Assembly: GCF_000764305.2 (NCBI RefSeq)
Contig: NW_025943941.1
Location: 124,001 to 188,000 of the forward strand
Reading direction: 5' to 3'
Length of the DNA: 64,000 nucleotides
From: Hyalella azteca
Taxonomy: Eukaryota > Arthropoda > Malacostraca > Amphipoda > Hyalellidae
Every line of letters begins with the position of its first letter. Position 1 is the first letter of the stretch. The position numbers and the translations under genes are program-made. Below, piece after piece: positions 10,876-22,204 of this stretch. The notes beneath the pieces are model-generated. The model worked only from the letters and a program-made list of their open reading frames with translations. It did not search any database and was not told the origin of the DNA.

Positions 10876-11205
10876 GTTAGAATATATGGATTTTTATTTC
10901 AGAACTGCGATCGTTTCTTTTTTATCCAGAATCATTATTCGACGCCTAAGTGTAATTGAAAAGGAAGTTTTTAGAAAACTTGAAAAACTGTTGAAACTCT
11001 ATATAAAAATAAAGTCCGATTTGTTATTTCCGTATAAGTTATTCATTTTGAAATTATACCTAAATAAATACGAATTAATTAAATTATGTCCATCATTTAG
11101 AATAACTCCCTGTCGGCAAATATGGGATCCAATATGTATAAATACCAGAATGTACAGTCACATGTACAAGTCTCTTACATGACAGTCGAAAACATCAGTA
11201 ATAGG

Positions 11206-11280
11206 AGGCATGTAACAGTGACGTGTGAATGACGTCAAGCAGTGACGTGTGAATGACGTCATGCAGTGACGTTTAAATGC
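11206..11280. repeat. 24-bp tandem repeat with CRE palindromes
   Basis: About three copies of CAGTGACGTGTGAATGACGT-type units. Two perfect TGACGTCA palindromes (11230-11237 and 11254-11261) sit exactly 24 bp apart, with extra TGACG half sites. TGACGTCA is the binding site of CREB/ATF bZIP factors. Whether it is used as a control element is unknown. Confidence 0.7.
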
Positions 11281-11427
11281 AAACGTTCAGAGGTGCTCAC
11301 CATTCCATCAATATGTAAACTGCCTTGGTAAGAGTTCATCCTTGTCATCGATCTATGCATTGAAATCCTAGAAGCTTCACTAAAAAGTGCTAACTCTACA
11401 TTGAGTGAAAAATGTTCAGGGACTTGC

Positions 11428-11505
11428 CTCGACCGCAGCTATGTTACTTATGGATGGCGCTTTTTGTTGTCGTTTGTTACGAATAGCAATGGCAGCCGCA
11501 GCCAT
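11428..11505 (-). CDS. Possible first coding exon (26 codons)
   Basis: The minus strand starts with CCAAGATGGCTGC, a strong initiation context that also resembles a TISU element. It encodes an Ala-rich start MAAAAIAIRNKRQQKAP and runs open for 26 codons to GTCGAG/GCAAGT, a match to the GC-AG donor class. The beginning resembles that of the candidate exon at 34442-34582 (A-A-I-x-[IV]-R-N-K-[KR]). No family is recognised. A 31-codon frame also starts with ATG on plus at 11489 in the same GC-rich patch, so strand and coding status are uncertain. Confidence 0.3.
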
Positions 11506-11584
11506 CTTGGGTACAAACTCCACAAAGATCGATTTCACGGACTATTCGTCTTTCATACGATTTCACGGTTGCAGTAAATTATAA
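11489..11584 (+). CDS. Small open frame, 31 codons
   Basis: ATG in a good context (GCAATGG), encoding MAAAAILGTNSTKIDFTDYS and 11 more residues before TAA. It overlaps the start of the minus-strand candidate exon in antisense. Only one of the two is likely real, if either. No family recognised. Confidence 0.15.
   Translation: MAAAAILGTNSTKIDFTDYSSFIRFHGCSKL
11498..11509 (-). promoter_or_regulatory. TISU/YY1-like CAAGATGGCTGC
   Basis: 11 of 12 matches to SAASATGGCGGC, an element known in vertebrates to combine a YY1 site with translation start from very short 5' leaders. Similar sites lie at 32217-32228 and 34565-34576. Confidence 0.35.
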
Positions 11585-13376
11585 TTTTCTGTTTTATCAC
11601 TAGGCATTTTCAAGTATCGTTTCTTGCATGCTTAGATAGAACATTTAACGTACGGTTCATTGTTACTGTTTAGGTATACAAATAACTGATATTAGAAGGG
11701 AATAAGAGAGTATATATGAAAAAATTAGGACAGACACGATGAAGGATTCCAAACTTGCATGCAAACATCACAAAGAGTTTTAAAAAAGACATCGCAGTCA
11801 ACATTGAAAGAGAATAACTTCTGACACGAAGCATATCACATCACATGTTTGATTGGTAGAGTTCAGAGGGAAGGTCACCATAGCAAACACCAATAAGCTT
11901 AGGAGTGAGGGCGGCCGCAGATAAGGTGAGGGTGGCCATCGATAAAGTGAGGGTGGTCGGCGGTAAACTGTTCTTCCAGACCCGGTAAAGTCGTCTCTTG
12001 TAAAGTCACATACGCAAATTTCAAATTATTTGAATACTATATTCTGCGAATTCCGTGACTAACGGTATTCCGCTTCTTACCTTTTTTTATGTTACATGCC
12101 AATCGTTAACGCCTTCAGTATTATTCAAAGAATATCGTATTTCATGAGCTCATATTGGTGTCTAGCTCAAATTAAATTAATATCCTGATTCATCCCCGTC
12201 GACCCCTTGTGCATTAATTACTCAATAAGAACAATCTTGAACAGAACTTGGTAATTGACATTTTTCATATACTCGTATATTAACAATTCTGATTTTCCAT
12301 ATGCTTTTAATAAAATTTGAATATTTAAATTACATATGTTGGTATTTTTTTACAATTATAATTTTATTGGAAAACTTTGGCAATTTAGAAAAGATTTATT
12401 GGGCTATAATAGTTTGTAACCGTATCGATTAGAATAACTAAAACTTGCTCTATGAGAAGTATAGCAGATCGATCAGTATTGCTTCGAAAATTTATAAATT
12501 CAAGTTTGAATTGCTGGGGAAATTGTATTAATTAAAAAATGAATATGACCGAGAATGAATACAAATGAATCTAAGTGTATATCTCTCAGAAACTGTGTCT
12601 GATATAGACTTTTAGGCATTTTTCTCTCAAATTTTGCGTAGAGATACCGTAAACACTTTGTAAATTCAGACGTAACCAGACCGGGTGTGGGAGAGCATTG
12701 ACCTTTGAACCTCAAGTGATCATTGCAACAAGATTTCAGTGTCTTGATGTGCCCATCTAATTACTTGATGCATTTTATTAAAGTGTTTTCATTACAAAAC
12801 AAGTCTCTCGATGAACAAATTACGTTGATCTACACAGCTACAAGAAGGGCATCAAAGAAAGATTTGAATTTGCAATCTACCTTTTATCGTAAATTATAGA
12901 CGAATCTTAATTAGGTGTAGAATTATATTTCATTAATTCTGTGAATGACTGGAAACTTGTACCGATTTCTATCAGAGAAACTGATTGCTTTATCTTTTAT
13001 TCCGTCAAACAAAAGAGGCAATTTCTAATGTTTCCAGAGGGCACGTAAGATGACGTCATTCACCTGAAATGACAATCATAATTGAATTCATGTCGAACAT
13101 TGATGACAATTTCGATTATTTATCCACGTATTTGGATTAAGTAGTTCATAACGTCTTTGTCTATAACCGACCGGGGTTAAGCTAAGCTCGCAGTCGTCAG
13201 AGACAGGTGAGTAACGTCATTCAGTAGACCTCCACTTACAACAATGTCTTTGGTTGGACATTTTTACGTGTTTCGTTTTCACCGGTCTATTTCAACTGGC
13301 AAATTATACAAAATTTTTGTTCTGTCTTCCATCGAATATAGAAAATAGATGAAGGTAAGTAATTGATGGTCCACGG
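11585..13376. other. AT-rich sequence, no gene recognised
   Basis: Holds a short repeat of GGTGAGGGTGGCC/GTGAGGGTGGTCGG type at 11917-11968, an isolated TGACGTCA at 13051-13058, and consensus plus-strand donor sites GACAG/GTGAGTAACG (13207) and ATGAAG/GTAAGTAATT (13355) with no clear exon upstream. Confidence 0.45.
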
Positions 13377-13727
13377 TTCGTCTATGACTTTGAACAACGA
13401 GCTCAAAGACTCGTCTGTGACTTTGAAAAACGAGCTCAATGATACGTCTGTGACTTTGAAAAACAAGCTCAACGAATTGTCTGTCACTTTGTAAAACAAG
13501 CTGAACAATTTGTCTATGATTTTGAAAAACAAGCTCAAAGATTCGTCTGTGACTTTGAAGAACGAGCTCAACGATTTACTTATGACTTTGAAAAACAAGC
13601 TCAACGATTCGTCTATGATTTTGAAAAACAAGCTCAACGATTCGTCTGAGACTTGAAGAACGAGCTCAACGATTCGTCTGTGATTTTGAACAACAAGCTC
13701 AACGATTCGTCTATGATTTTGAACAAG
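13377..13727. repeat. Minisatellite, 33-bp unit, about 10 copies
   Basis: Unit CTCAACGATTCGTCTGTGAC then TTTGAAAAACGAG, with substitutions. Because 33 is a multiple of three, both strands stay open, giving an 11-residue repeat on minus (FFKVTDESLSL-like). One 1-bp deletion near 13648 breaks the frame. It ends about 50 bp from the candidate exon at 13777-14133. Confidence 0.9.
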
Positions 13728-13776
13728 ATTGCTGCATTTGTTCTCGCCATCCTCGCCCTACTGCCCACCGCCCTAC

Positions 13777-14133
13777 CTTCTTGGGCTCATCTTCCCTGGG
13801 CTGTGCTAGCGGCACTTCAGCCAACCGAGGCAGTCGTCCGAAGGTGCGTTCTTGCCAGTGCCGCGTCACCTCTTCCACAGAATGGCTCTGATACCGCAAA
13901 ACTGTCGGGTCCGACAGCCGTTGAAAACGTGCCAGAGCAGCGCTTTTATCCAAAGGACTTCTGAGGTCTTGGTCCAATATCGGGGCGCTGTTTACAGACA
14001 CAAGAGAAGACCTACGAGATGGTCTCCGTACCCGCGGTGTGGAAGTGGACTGCGACGCCCGGCGAGTCTCGCCTCGGTTGCGGTTGTGCTTGATAGCTAG
14101 CGTGCCGCTCACGCCTGTGATGAAGCCTGGCAT
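13777..14133 (-). CDS. Probable first coding exon (119 codons), unknown gene
   Basis: This is the longest non-repetitive coding-like segment in the window. The start ATG at 14131-14133 has A at -3, and an in-frame TGA lies upstream (14152-14154). The frame runs 119 codons to CCCAAGAAG/GTAGGG, a fair donor in phase 0, and stays open to 13711 if unspliced. GC content is far above the flanks and codon third positions are GC-rich. The peptide begins MPGFITGVSGTLAIKHNRNR. A basic Ser/Arg/Pro-rich part follows (residues 22-45, VRRPSRRSSLVSV), then a mixed region with SVEEVTRHWQERTFGRLPRL. No signal peptide or membrane segment is apparent. The Ser/Arg-rich part suggests a disordered cytoplasmic or nuclear N-terminus. 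I do not recognise the family. Shorter plus-strand frames overlap but fit worse. Confidence 0.5.
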
Positions 14134-14154
14134 TTTGTTCGCTCGATGACTTCA

Positions 14155-15842
14155 CGGCATCAAAGATTGTGAAGTAAGAAAGTAAATGTATCGAGAAATA
14201 TTCTAGCCTCTATGGGCCTTTATTACTCCATTGATTACAAATTTTGGCATTGTGTGGATTTAACAATTCTGTAGTCTGAAAATAAATAAAAACATTCTCT
14301 AACGACCTACGACAATCGTTAACTGCGCTAAAACTGTTGGAATAATTTATTTTGAATTTGAGGCCTTCGAAAGTTTTCTACTCAAACTAACAAAAATTGC
14401 ACCTTGGCCAATCGGCGTAGGTTTGTCTCATGCCAAAACAAGTTTGGCATCGCTGTATTACACAAGTTTTTTTGTTTAAACTCCTTCACAGGAAATATTA
14501 CACTTATTTCTAAAATTTCAAAAATCAGTGAACAATTCTTTGATATTTTTTTAGTTAAGTTCAAAAGTTTTCGCCATTTTTTCGGAGGAATTTGAATACC
14601 ATGGGAAACAAAAGCAAAGGAGCCGATTAATAAATAGAATTTATGTGCATCATTGGCTAGCATAAACAATAATTGGATTATTGGTCACATGCAGCTTCAG
14701 TGAGATAACACACATTGCTGAACAAGATAACGCGAGATAACGACGGCATGAATTAATAATAAATTGAGAAAAAAACTCTCTACATTTTCACTAGAAACCG
14801 TTTCATGAACTCGGAATTTTTTTAAAAGTTGTATCACTGTTAAATTTTCATAATTGATTAAGCGCCATAGATCAGGCCATTCAGGTTTGAATTCATATAA
14901 CAAAAAATCTACGGTTTTGACAACAAGTATTTTAATATAAACTTGACGTACGTGGGCACTATTAAATTAATATATACAAACTTTCACTTACGGTCGGAGA
15001 GAGCAAAACAATTTCCATGCTATGTATATTAATTCGAATTATCGAATTTGTAAATGAATAATTGTCGTAAAATATTACGGTTCGATAATAAATATTACAA
15101 GAAATTGTATGTTGTATGAAGGTTTTAAATTATTAAGTCGATATAAGCCAATTTTCTTAAACCATCAAAAATATACGGAGCTTTGATTGTCAGTTTGAAG
15201 GTGAAAGTAAAAAAATGTCTTGTCTAGTAGCGGCAGTCACAATTCTAACTTCATGCTCCAATTTTCTCTAATATAATATTATTTGTGTGGGTTGCAACGG
15301 AACGCACTAGAATTAATATTTACAGAAATATTTACAGATTTAAAATTAATTATCTTCAGTATTGGCGTCTTCATTTTCTTTAAAAAACATACGGACCGCA
15401 AATTTTGTTACTTGCCATGGAACATAAGCTTAGTTCACTAAATCTAACTACTTTCAACGCAAATATTCTTTTATCATCTCAAATGAGGAATGATATGCGG
15501 AGCTTGAATATAGAAGATGAATTTATCACAAGTCATCATTGCTGTCCGGCCTCATAGCAGTCGCGTGGTGGAAGCGCATTTCCTTAATTGCGCACACATA
15601 CAGAAGATCGAAGTCAACACGAAGCTATTAAACCTCAAACAGCCTTGAACAAAACGAGCTTTGAGTACGAGAGTATGACACAGGCACACACTTTTATCTA
15701 TTCAACATGCATGCGAACGACTTCATCGATCCATTAGTTCTATTATGCACAGGACAGCAGAGAACACTGCAGCACATCCGCCCTCGACGCTGCCTCGACA
15801 CTAACTGCTTCACTCACAGCAACGCAACAGCTAACTTTACCC
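14155..15842. other. AT-rich sequence, no gene recognised
   Basis: Several open frames below 100 codons without motifs. A donor-like CGACC/GTAAGTG on minus near 14990 has no matching exon. Confidence 0.5.
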
Positions 15843-16395
15843 TTTGCTGGACCCCTCACCGCGGCCCTCGTCTGCCCTTCGGCCCTCACCGCAGCCCTCG
15901 CCTGCCCTTCGGCCCTCGCTCGCAACTCAGCCCTCACCGTGATCCTCGAATGCACCTCGGCCCTCACCGTGGCCCTCACCAGCCTCCTCGGCCCTCACCG
16001 TGGCCCTCACCAGCCTCCTCGGCCCTCACCGCGACCCTCGCCTACCTCTCGGCCAACGCCTGCCTCCTCGGCCCTCATCGCGACCCTAGTCTGCCCCTCG
16101 GCCCTCACCGTGGCCCTCGTCTGCCCTTCGACCCTCACCTGTCCCCTCGGCCTTCACAGCGACCCTCACCTGTACCTCAGCCCTCACCTGTTCCCTCAGC
16201 CCTCACCGCGACCCTCGCCTGCATCTCGGCCTTCACCTGTCCCCTCAGCCCTAACAGCGACCCTCGCCTGCCCCTCAGCCCTCGCCTGCCCCTCGGCCCT
16301 CGCCTGCCCCTCGGCCCTCGCCTGCCCCTCGGTCCTCACAGCGGCCCTCGCTTGCTTCTCGACCCTCACCGTGACCCTATCTTGTCCCTCACCCC
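15843..16395. repeat. GC-rich degenerate minisatellite, 15/30-bp period
   Basis: Variants of CCCTCACCGCGGCCCTCGCC and CTGCCCCTCGG repeat for about 550 bp. The plus strand is C-rich. The period keeps frames open (SALTVALACP-like and PHRGPRLPLG-like repeats, up to 235 codons). Composition and perfect periodicity argue against a real protein. Confidence 0.9.
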
Positions 16396-18274
16396 CCTGC
16401 CCCTACATTCATGATGCGTTTGCTGACTCCATAACCACCCTTACTTTGGCTGAGCGAAAGATATAATTAATCTCGTTCGTACAATTATTCCTCCCCGAAT
16501 CATAACAATCCTAGCAATTCTTTAATTTTCTCTATTCTGCACACATTTATTTTCTCTCGTAAATATATTGTTATGATAATTTATCTATAATTAATTGAAT
16601 AATTTTAATTTATCTATAATTAATCGAGTTACTTGAACTTTCCGAATACAGAAATACCATGAACACGCATATTATCCCCATGTAATTAATTTATGCAGTC
16701 TTGTGAAAAATGCGTGAGAGCGAAGAGGATACTCTTTTTTTAAATGAAATTATGTTTGATGAGAAAATACTAAAGATTACAGTTCTAATATTAGACCTAA
16801 ATTACTTGAGCTAGGAATAAATTCAAGTGCATAATGTACGAAGAATACACGGATATTCGAAGACGTAATGGAATGTTTACTTATTTATAATGTTATTTGG
16901 CGGAGTAAAGGAAAGCTCATAGAGACTGGAAGAAAAGATGAAGAGGCTCACGGCAAAATTCATATAAATTCCTACACGCGACCTTGGGGGCACCGCACCC
17001 CTTCCCCCCGCCTGATCTGTCCCCCCACGGAAGGAAAGGCAAACTAAAGGAAAAAATAACAAGCGAATAGGCAGGAAAACACCAGTTTACCGCTGCATAA
17101 GTTACCCCCGTTTAGCTTCAAGGATTTGCCTGAAATCGAAAGTCATTTGCGAAATTTTAAATTGGCCATTGTTTTTTCGCGTAATTTTTCTGCAGTTAGA
17201 TTTCAAATGTTGATTTCTACGAACGAACAACTGCGCTACCGATAGCAATTACGATAAGATTTAGGTCAATTAGTTAAAAGAGCTGTTAAAGTCATCGTTT
17301 TAATAAATTGATGTCTTAATAATTTGATTCCATAAAAAATATTCATTTTACTTGCGTTTTCAAACAATTTTCGTTGCAATTACATTCACAATGATACAAA
17401 CTATATCCTATATAGGAGGGCGATCGAGTTAAATATATTGAAGCATGTGCGTCAAAAAAAACTTTTTATGTACGTACGGATCAGTTTGAAACTTCGTCCA
17501 CATACATAAAATAGAAATCTATCTTTTTTGTTCCTGTAAATTTTTAGACAAAATAAAAAAACGTGAAATTCATCGAAAACTGCAAAAAGAGGAATACTGT
17601 GAAGAGAGGGCACTCCTCATTCAATTAACGTGCTACAACATCGAGAGATATATCATTCGATTCGTAAAGACCATATCTAGCGATCATTCTATCATTTCTT
17701 CCAATTTCCAATCATAGGTATAGGTTTTATCCATGGTTGTTTACATTTCATGAACGAACAAATAAACACACAAACCTGGCTTTGGGCTCTTTAAATGGAT
17801 GAGTCTTGGACCTTTAAAATGAACCTAAAAACCGAAAAAGTCAATATTTTCAATTTTTGACGTAGATGCTCCTCTTGACCGAACGTGTAAATTTGACTGA
17901 AAATTTAAGGTGCAGCTATCTGACGCATACGTGTAAATTAGCACACGGTGGTTCTTGAGTGACATTCTCACAGCTGATTTAGGAAGAACTAAGCAAACTT
18001 AACGACAGAGTACGAAAAGTAGATAAGAGTATGAAAAGAAGACCCGAATGCGAAAAGAAGATAAGCGCACGAAAGGAAGACAAGAATTTCAAGCCGAAGC
18101 TCAATGGAAACAAATAAATATCTTGAATAGTCTTACCAAGTCAATTATGAGCCTAAGTTGTGCCCCTACATAATTATGATGATGACCGTGACCCTACATA
18201 TTACGAGTCCTACGGGAGGTTAACAGCGCGCAGTATTAACTCAGTCGAGAAATCCTGCCGCAACAAGCTAATGA
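16396..18274. other. AT-rich sequence, no gene recognised
   Basis: A short C-rich patch at 16980-17040 is the only compositional break. No domain-bearing frame. Confidence 0.5.
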
Positions 18275-18346
18275 GCTGCCACCACGACACCAGGGTGTGC
18301 TGCCACCACGACACCAGGGTGTGCTGCCACCACAACACCGGGGCGT
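18275..18346. repeat. 24-bp tandem repeat, 3 copies
   Basis: Unit GCTGCCACCACGACACCAGG plus GTGT. The third copy has drifted. Confidence 0.9.
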
Positions 18347-18528
18347 GAATTTCAAAGCTTCCATTCATTTCATTTGCATATTGCTCAGCAGACTTTAATC
18401 TCAACGATTTATTCCTTCATTTATCCTCAAATTTTATCAAGCAAGCCAAGTAGACACTCAGGGCTCAATATAACAGTCAGTGGATCATTGATGATAACAG
18501 ACTATATCGACCAGCCTTCGGTCTCCCT

Positions 18529-18702
18529 CTAGCCACATTTTGAGACCAAAGTCTCTCTCACACTAGCCACATTTTGAGACCAAAGTCTCTCTCACACTAG
18601 CCACATTTTGAGACCAAAGTCTCTCTCACACTAGCCACATTTTGTGACCAAAGTCTCTCTCACACTAGCCACATTTTCTTTGGTCTCTCACACTAGCCAC
18701 AT
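18529..18702. repeat. 34-bp tandem repeat, about 5 copies
   Basis: Unit starts CTAGCCACATTTTGAGACCA and ends AAGTCTCTCTCACA. Copies start at 18529, 18563, 18597, 18631 and 18665, and the last full copy is shortened to 28 bp. Confidence 0.95.
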
Positions 18703-19006
18703 ACATGAGAGTGAGGGGCATGTTAATCGCTCCTTGGTGTGAGATACAAGTGAGTTTAATTGCCGTTGAAATAATCTACGCTAGCATTTATGTACAAGGA
18801 TATCAAAGGAATTTATTGTGTCTATTTTATATTTTTATATTGATTAGGCAGCTCGAATTTCTTCTACAAAGTATTGAACATTTAGGAGCAGTTTCCTTGC
18901 GTTAGAAAACTTTCAGGAATAATGCATAATTTTATTATATAGTCTTATATAAAACAATGACAGTAATTATAGTGTTAATTTAGCGGGCCTTTTATCTGTA
19001 TAAAGC

Positions 19007-19040
19007 CAAGCTCTGCACTGTAAGGCGCTGCACTATAAAT
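19007..19040. repeat. Small outlier of the 15-bp minisatellite
   Basis: Two copies of CTGCACTGTAAGGCG about 90 bp before the main array. Confidence 0.85.
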
Positions 19041-19127
19041 AATGAGGGCCAAGTTCTCATTATTTGCATCTCATTAAAGAATTTCAGCCGTGCCTGTCTG
19101 AGGGCTCGCGGTTCTCAATCTGAGCCA

Positions 19128-19677
19128 TAAGGCGCTGCACTATAAGGCGCTGCACTATAAGACGCTGCACTGTAAGGCGCTGCACTGTAAGGCGCTGCAC
19201 TGTAAGACGCTGCACTATAAGGAGCTGCACTATAAGGCGCTGCACTGTAAGGCGCTGCACTATAAGGCGCTGCACTATAAGGCGCTGTACTGTAAGGCGC
19301 TGCAGTATGAGGCGCTGCACTGTAAGGAGCTGCACTGTAAGGCGCTGCACTGTAAGGCGCTGCACTATAAGACGCTGCACTATAAGGCGCTGCGCTGTAA
19401 GACGCTGCACTGTAAGGCGCTGCGCTGTAAGACGCTGCACTGTAAGGCGCTGCACTGTAAGGCGCTGCACTGTAAGGCGCTGCGCTGTAAGACGCTGCAC
19501 TGTAGGGCGCTGCGCTGTAAGACGCTGCACTGTAAGACGCTGCACTGTAGGGCGCTGCGCTGTAAGACGCTGCACTGTAAGGCGCTGCACTGTAAGACGC
19601 TGCACTATAAGGCGCTGCACTGTAAGGCACTGCACTGTAAGGCGCTGCACTATAAGACGCTGCACTATAAGGCGCTG
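19128..19677. repeat. Minisatellite, 15-bp unit, about 36 copies
   Basis: Unit TAAGGCGCTGCACTG with a few recurring variants (AAGACG, CTGCGC, ACTATAA). A 15-bp period keeps frames free of stops, giving spurious frames of 210 and 207 codons on minus (QRLTV and YSAAP repeats) and 123 on plus (RRCTV). Embedded CTGCA motifs allow local hairpins. Confidence 0.95.
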
Positions 19678-20754
19678 AGTAATTAACTCCAGAAGCTCGG
19701 GACTTTGCATGAACAAGTCTCGTTGTTATCGCAGCCACAGCTAGGATTTCTTATCCTTCTACTAGCGGAATAAATACATAACGTAGTCAATGCCTTTCTG
19801 CTCCATGAAGCTCTCATAGTACATTCGTCTTATCGAACTAACTGTGATAATAGGTCGAGTCTTATCAAAGTCTGCCTGGGTTCGCGCCACGTTTTGTCTG
19901 TACAGACCGTGATGGCTCCTTGCAATACAGCTTCTAAGAACTAAGCTTAACTGCGTTATGGCTTTAATATAACAGTGAGCTTTGTCGGTGCATAGTGCTC
20001 AGCTTGCAATGTATATGTGCCGGTGCGTCAATGTACATAATATTTCCCTAATAATTTTGATGAATTCGCTGACAAAAATGTTGATTGTTTGAATTTGTAG
20101 CCGGTAAGAGTGCCGAAAAAAATGTAACATCCGTTCCTGTTGAATAACCATCGGGTGACAAAGTATAACAGGTAACAGCCCCATGAACATATAACCTCAA
20201 ATGGCTACATATAACCTCAAATATTTATTTCAGATTCGTGATATTATAATATGATATAGTATTTAATTGGATATGTTATCACCTTTATTTTGAATGCAAA
20301 GATTGCACACAGTCCGAATCTACCAGCAGATATTTTCTGTACAAAAGAAGCGCTTGTTGAGCTGCGCGTTGGAATATATCTACTCGTTGTTCCTCGCCAA
20401 ATACACGAGTTTTTATTAAAATATTCGAATAATATGGACCTTTAATGGGTGCTTCCGCATACGTTGCGGTTAAGGAGGCAATATAACGATCGAACTGCCA
20501 GGCGCGCAACGCGGTATACATCGAATGTATTGAGGAACTCACAATCCTTAATATATACATTTTAAGTAAATAGTTAAATGATTTCTTGTGAACACAAATT
20601 TTGCAGATGGCAATCAATTTATACTACTCAAATTTCTTCCGGTGACTAAATAAAGAGGCCATGAAAAGCCATCCAATTTTAACTGCAACCAAACCTCATC
20701 AAATTAATCTATTTAACTACATGCATTCATCCGCGTCATCGTAGCATCAAGAAG
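19678..20754. other. No gene recognised
   Basis: AT-rich. A 20-bp duplication (ACATATAACCTCAAAT) lies at about 20187-20225. A 110-codon minus frame at 20285-20617 has no recognisable motif. Confidence 0.45.
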
Positions 20755-20930
20755 ACTTCATATCAACATAGCGTGAACATAGTCATGCTCATGTCTGCTA
20801 TGCATGCATTAGCCTGCAGAGCATGACTTCATATCAACATAGCGTGAACATGGCCACGCTCGTGTATGCTATGCATGCATTAGCCTGCAGAGCATGACTT
20901 CATATCAACATAGCGTGAACATAGTCATGC
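20755..20930. repeat. 71-bp satellite-like repeat, 2.5 copies, cut by the assembly gap
   Basis: Copies begin ACTTCATATCAACATAGCGT at 20755, 20826 and 20897. The third is interrupted by the N at 20931. Its AGCATGACTTCATATCAACA segment resembles the array at 53166-53452. Confidence 0.9.
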
Positions 20931-20931
20931 N
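20931..20931. other. Assembly junction (single N)
   Basis: The only ambiguous base in the window sits exactly between two unrelated tandem arrays, both truncated at it. The true array lengths are therefore unknown. Confidence 0.9.
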
Positions 20932-21160
20932 ATTGTTGAGTGTTCAGCGCAGCTTAGAGTTCACCGATTAGTGTTCATTGTTGAGTGTTCAGCGCAGCTT
21001 AGAGTTCACCGATTAGTGTTCATTGTTGAGTGTTCAGCGCAGCTTAGAGTTCACTGATTAGTGTTCATTGTTTAGTGTTCAGCGCAGCTTAGAGTTCACT
21101 GATTAGTGTTCATTGTTTAGAGTTCAGCGCACTTTAGAGTTCACTGATTAGTGTTTAATG
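20932..21160. repeat. 45-bp tandem repeat, about 5 copies
   Basis: Unit ATTGTTGAGTGTTCAGCGCA then GCTTAGAGTTCACCGATTAG and TGTTC. It begins immediately after the N and decays at its right end. Confidence 0.95.
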
Positions 21161-22204
21161 TTTATTCTTCACGGTTGACTAAAGATTGTTTCAAAGCCGT
21201 GTAATGTAAATAAGTAGTATAACAAATAGCGATAGCTTTGTGTAATAAAGCTGAATAAAATTAGCAAAATACTAGTATTATGCAAAATGATTAACGGATT
21301 GATTGCCTGTTGTATATATCCTGTTTAAATATATTTCCGATTATTATTTAAGCACGACGGTCTTCAAATTTCTCTAGATGGAGAAAAAAAAATGTGTTTC
21401 AAAGGTAGTTAAAAATTCATAGACTATATACGCCGCAAGAAAACTTACCATCGACTTCACTCCCAAAATTTTGTTGTAAAAACTAAGATCGTCAAGAGTG
21501 ACGCTACTTTGAAGCTCCTTCGTATATTATAATGTCCTTGCTATATAAACACATGTGACCAGCTATTCATATAAAAATTATAAATTAATAAGATATAATT
21601 ATAAAGGAGCGTTTCGTTTAAAGTAGAGAAAGTTTTACCACCTTGGACCTCCAAGTTTTAAGAATTTACCAGTGCATTTAGAAATCATACTGCCACTGCC
21701 GGTCTTTCAGATCATAGGTTGATCAGATCTATTTGGATTATGTCGACCGCAGATTAGATCAGATTAGGGTGAAATTTTGGGAAAACAGTTTTCTTCGGGA
21801 TAATCTCTAAAAGAAAATTTTTCTTTGGGTAGCCTCGTTATAATCGGACGAACGCATATATGCCTGGCATTTTATCAACGTTAAGTGAAGAAACTTCTGA
21901 GAAGGGAGAACTCCTTGTGTTAAGAGCATATTTCCTGGGTTTAAATTTTTTTCAAGCCAAGATCGCATAAAATTATAAAAATTATCAGAAACGCATTGTT
22001 CACTGCTTTATATTTCATTACAAAAACACAAAAAAATGTTGAAATCTACACAGCTTCTTAATCTGTTAATTTTCTGTCAATTTTAGTAAATTTAACCGTC
22101 CTGACATTTAACAATTTTTTCAGCCTAACTGAAAAAATGGTTTCATGTTCCTAACTGAAAAAAAAACGGATCATATTTTCCTAATCGAGATACACTTTCT
22201 TACC
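21161..22204. other. AT-rich sequence with one splice-bounded candidate
   Basis: No gene recognised apart from the candidate at 21449-21482. Confidence 0.45.
21449..21482 (-). CDS. Splice-bounded micro-exon candidate, 34 nt
   Basis: On minus, an acceptor-like CACTCTTGACGATCTTAG precedes 34 nt, followed by GATG/GTAAGTTTTC, a strong donor. Phase 0 is open and reads FLQQNFGSEVD, leaving one base over. Such pairs also arise by chance in 64 kb, so the call depends on transcript data. Confidence 0.25.

Larger units (their letters stand above)
10365..11007 (+). mobile_element. Penelope-like retroelement fragment B
   Basis: A second, different Penelope-like fragment. Its order is an inverted arm (10365-10471, minus), a GIY-YIG endonuclease end (10481-10768, plus), a 3' region with a hammerhead-like core (10844-10875), then the other arm (10901-11007, plus). 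Both arms encode nearly the same peptide (FLSRIIIRRLSVIEKEVFRK plus flanks) in opposite orientation. The right arm follows the hammerhead directly. This fits the tail of one copy joined to the head of the next, as in tandem Penelope units with pseudo-LTRs (known layout; its use here is inference). Confidence 0.7.

Noticed and set aside
13653..13964. Plus-strand secreted-looking protein (AFVLAILALLP)
   Set aside because: It starts in the 33-bp repeat and overlaps a better minus-strand frame with codon bias and a donor.
15707..16466. 235-codon Pro/Leu-rich frame
   Set aside because: GC-rich degenerate minisatellite with open frames in more than one register.
19084..19738. Open frames of more than 200 codons on minus
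   Set aside because: They are produced by the 15-bp repeat, which lacks stops in several frames. No unique sequence supports a protein.
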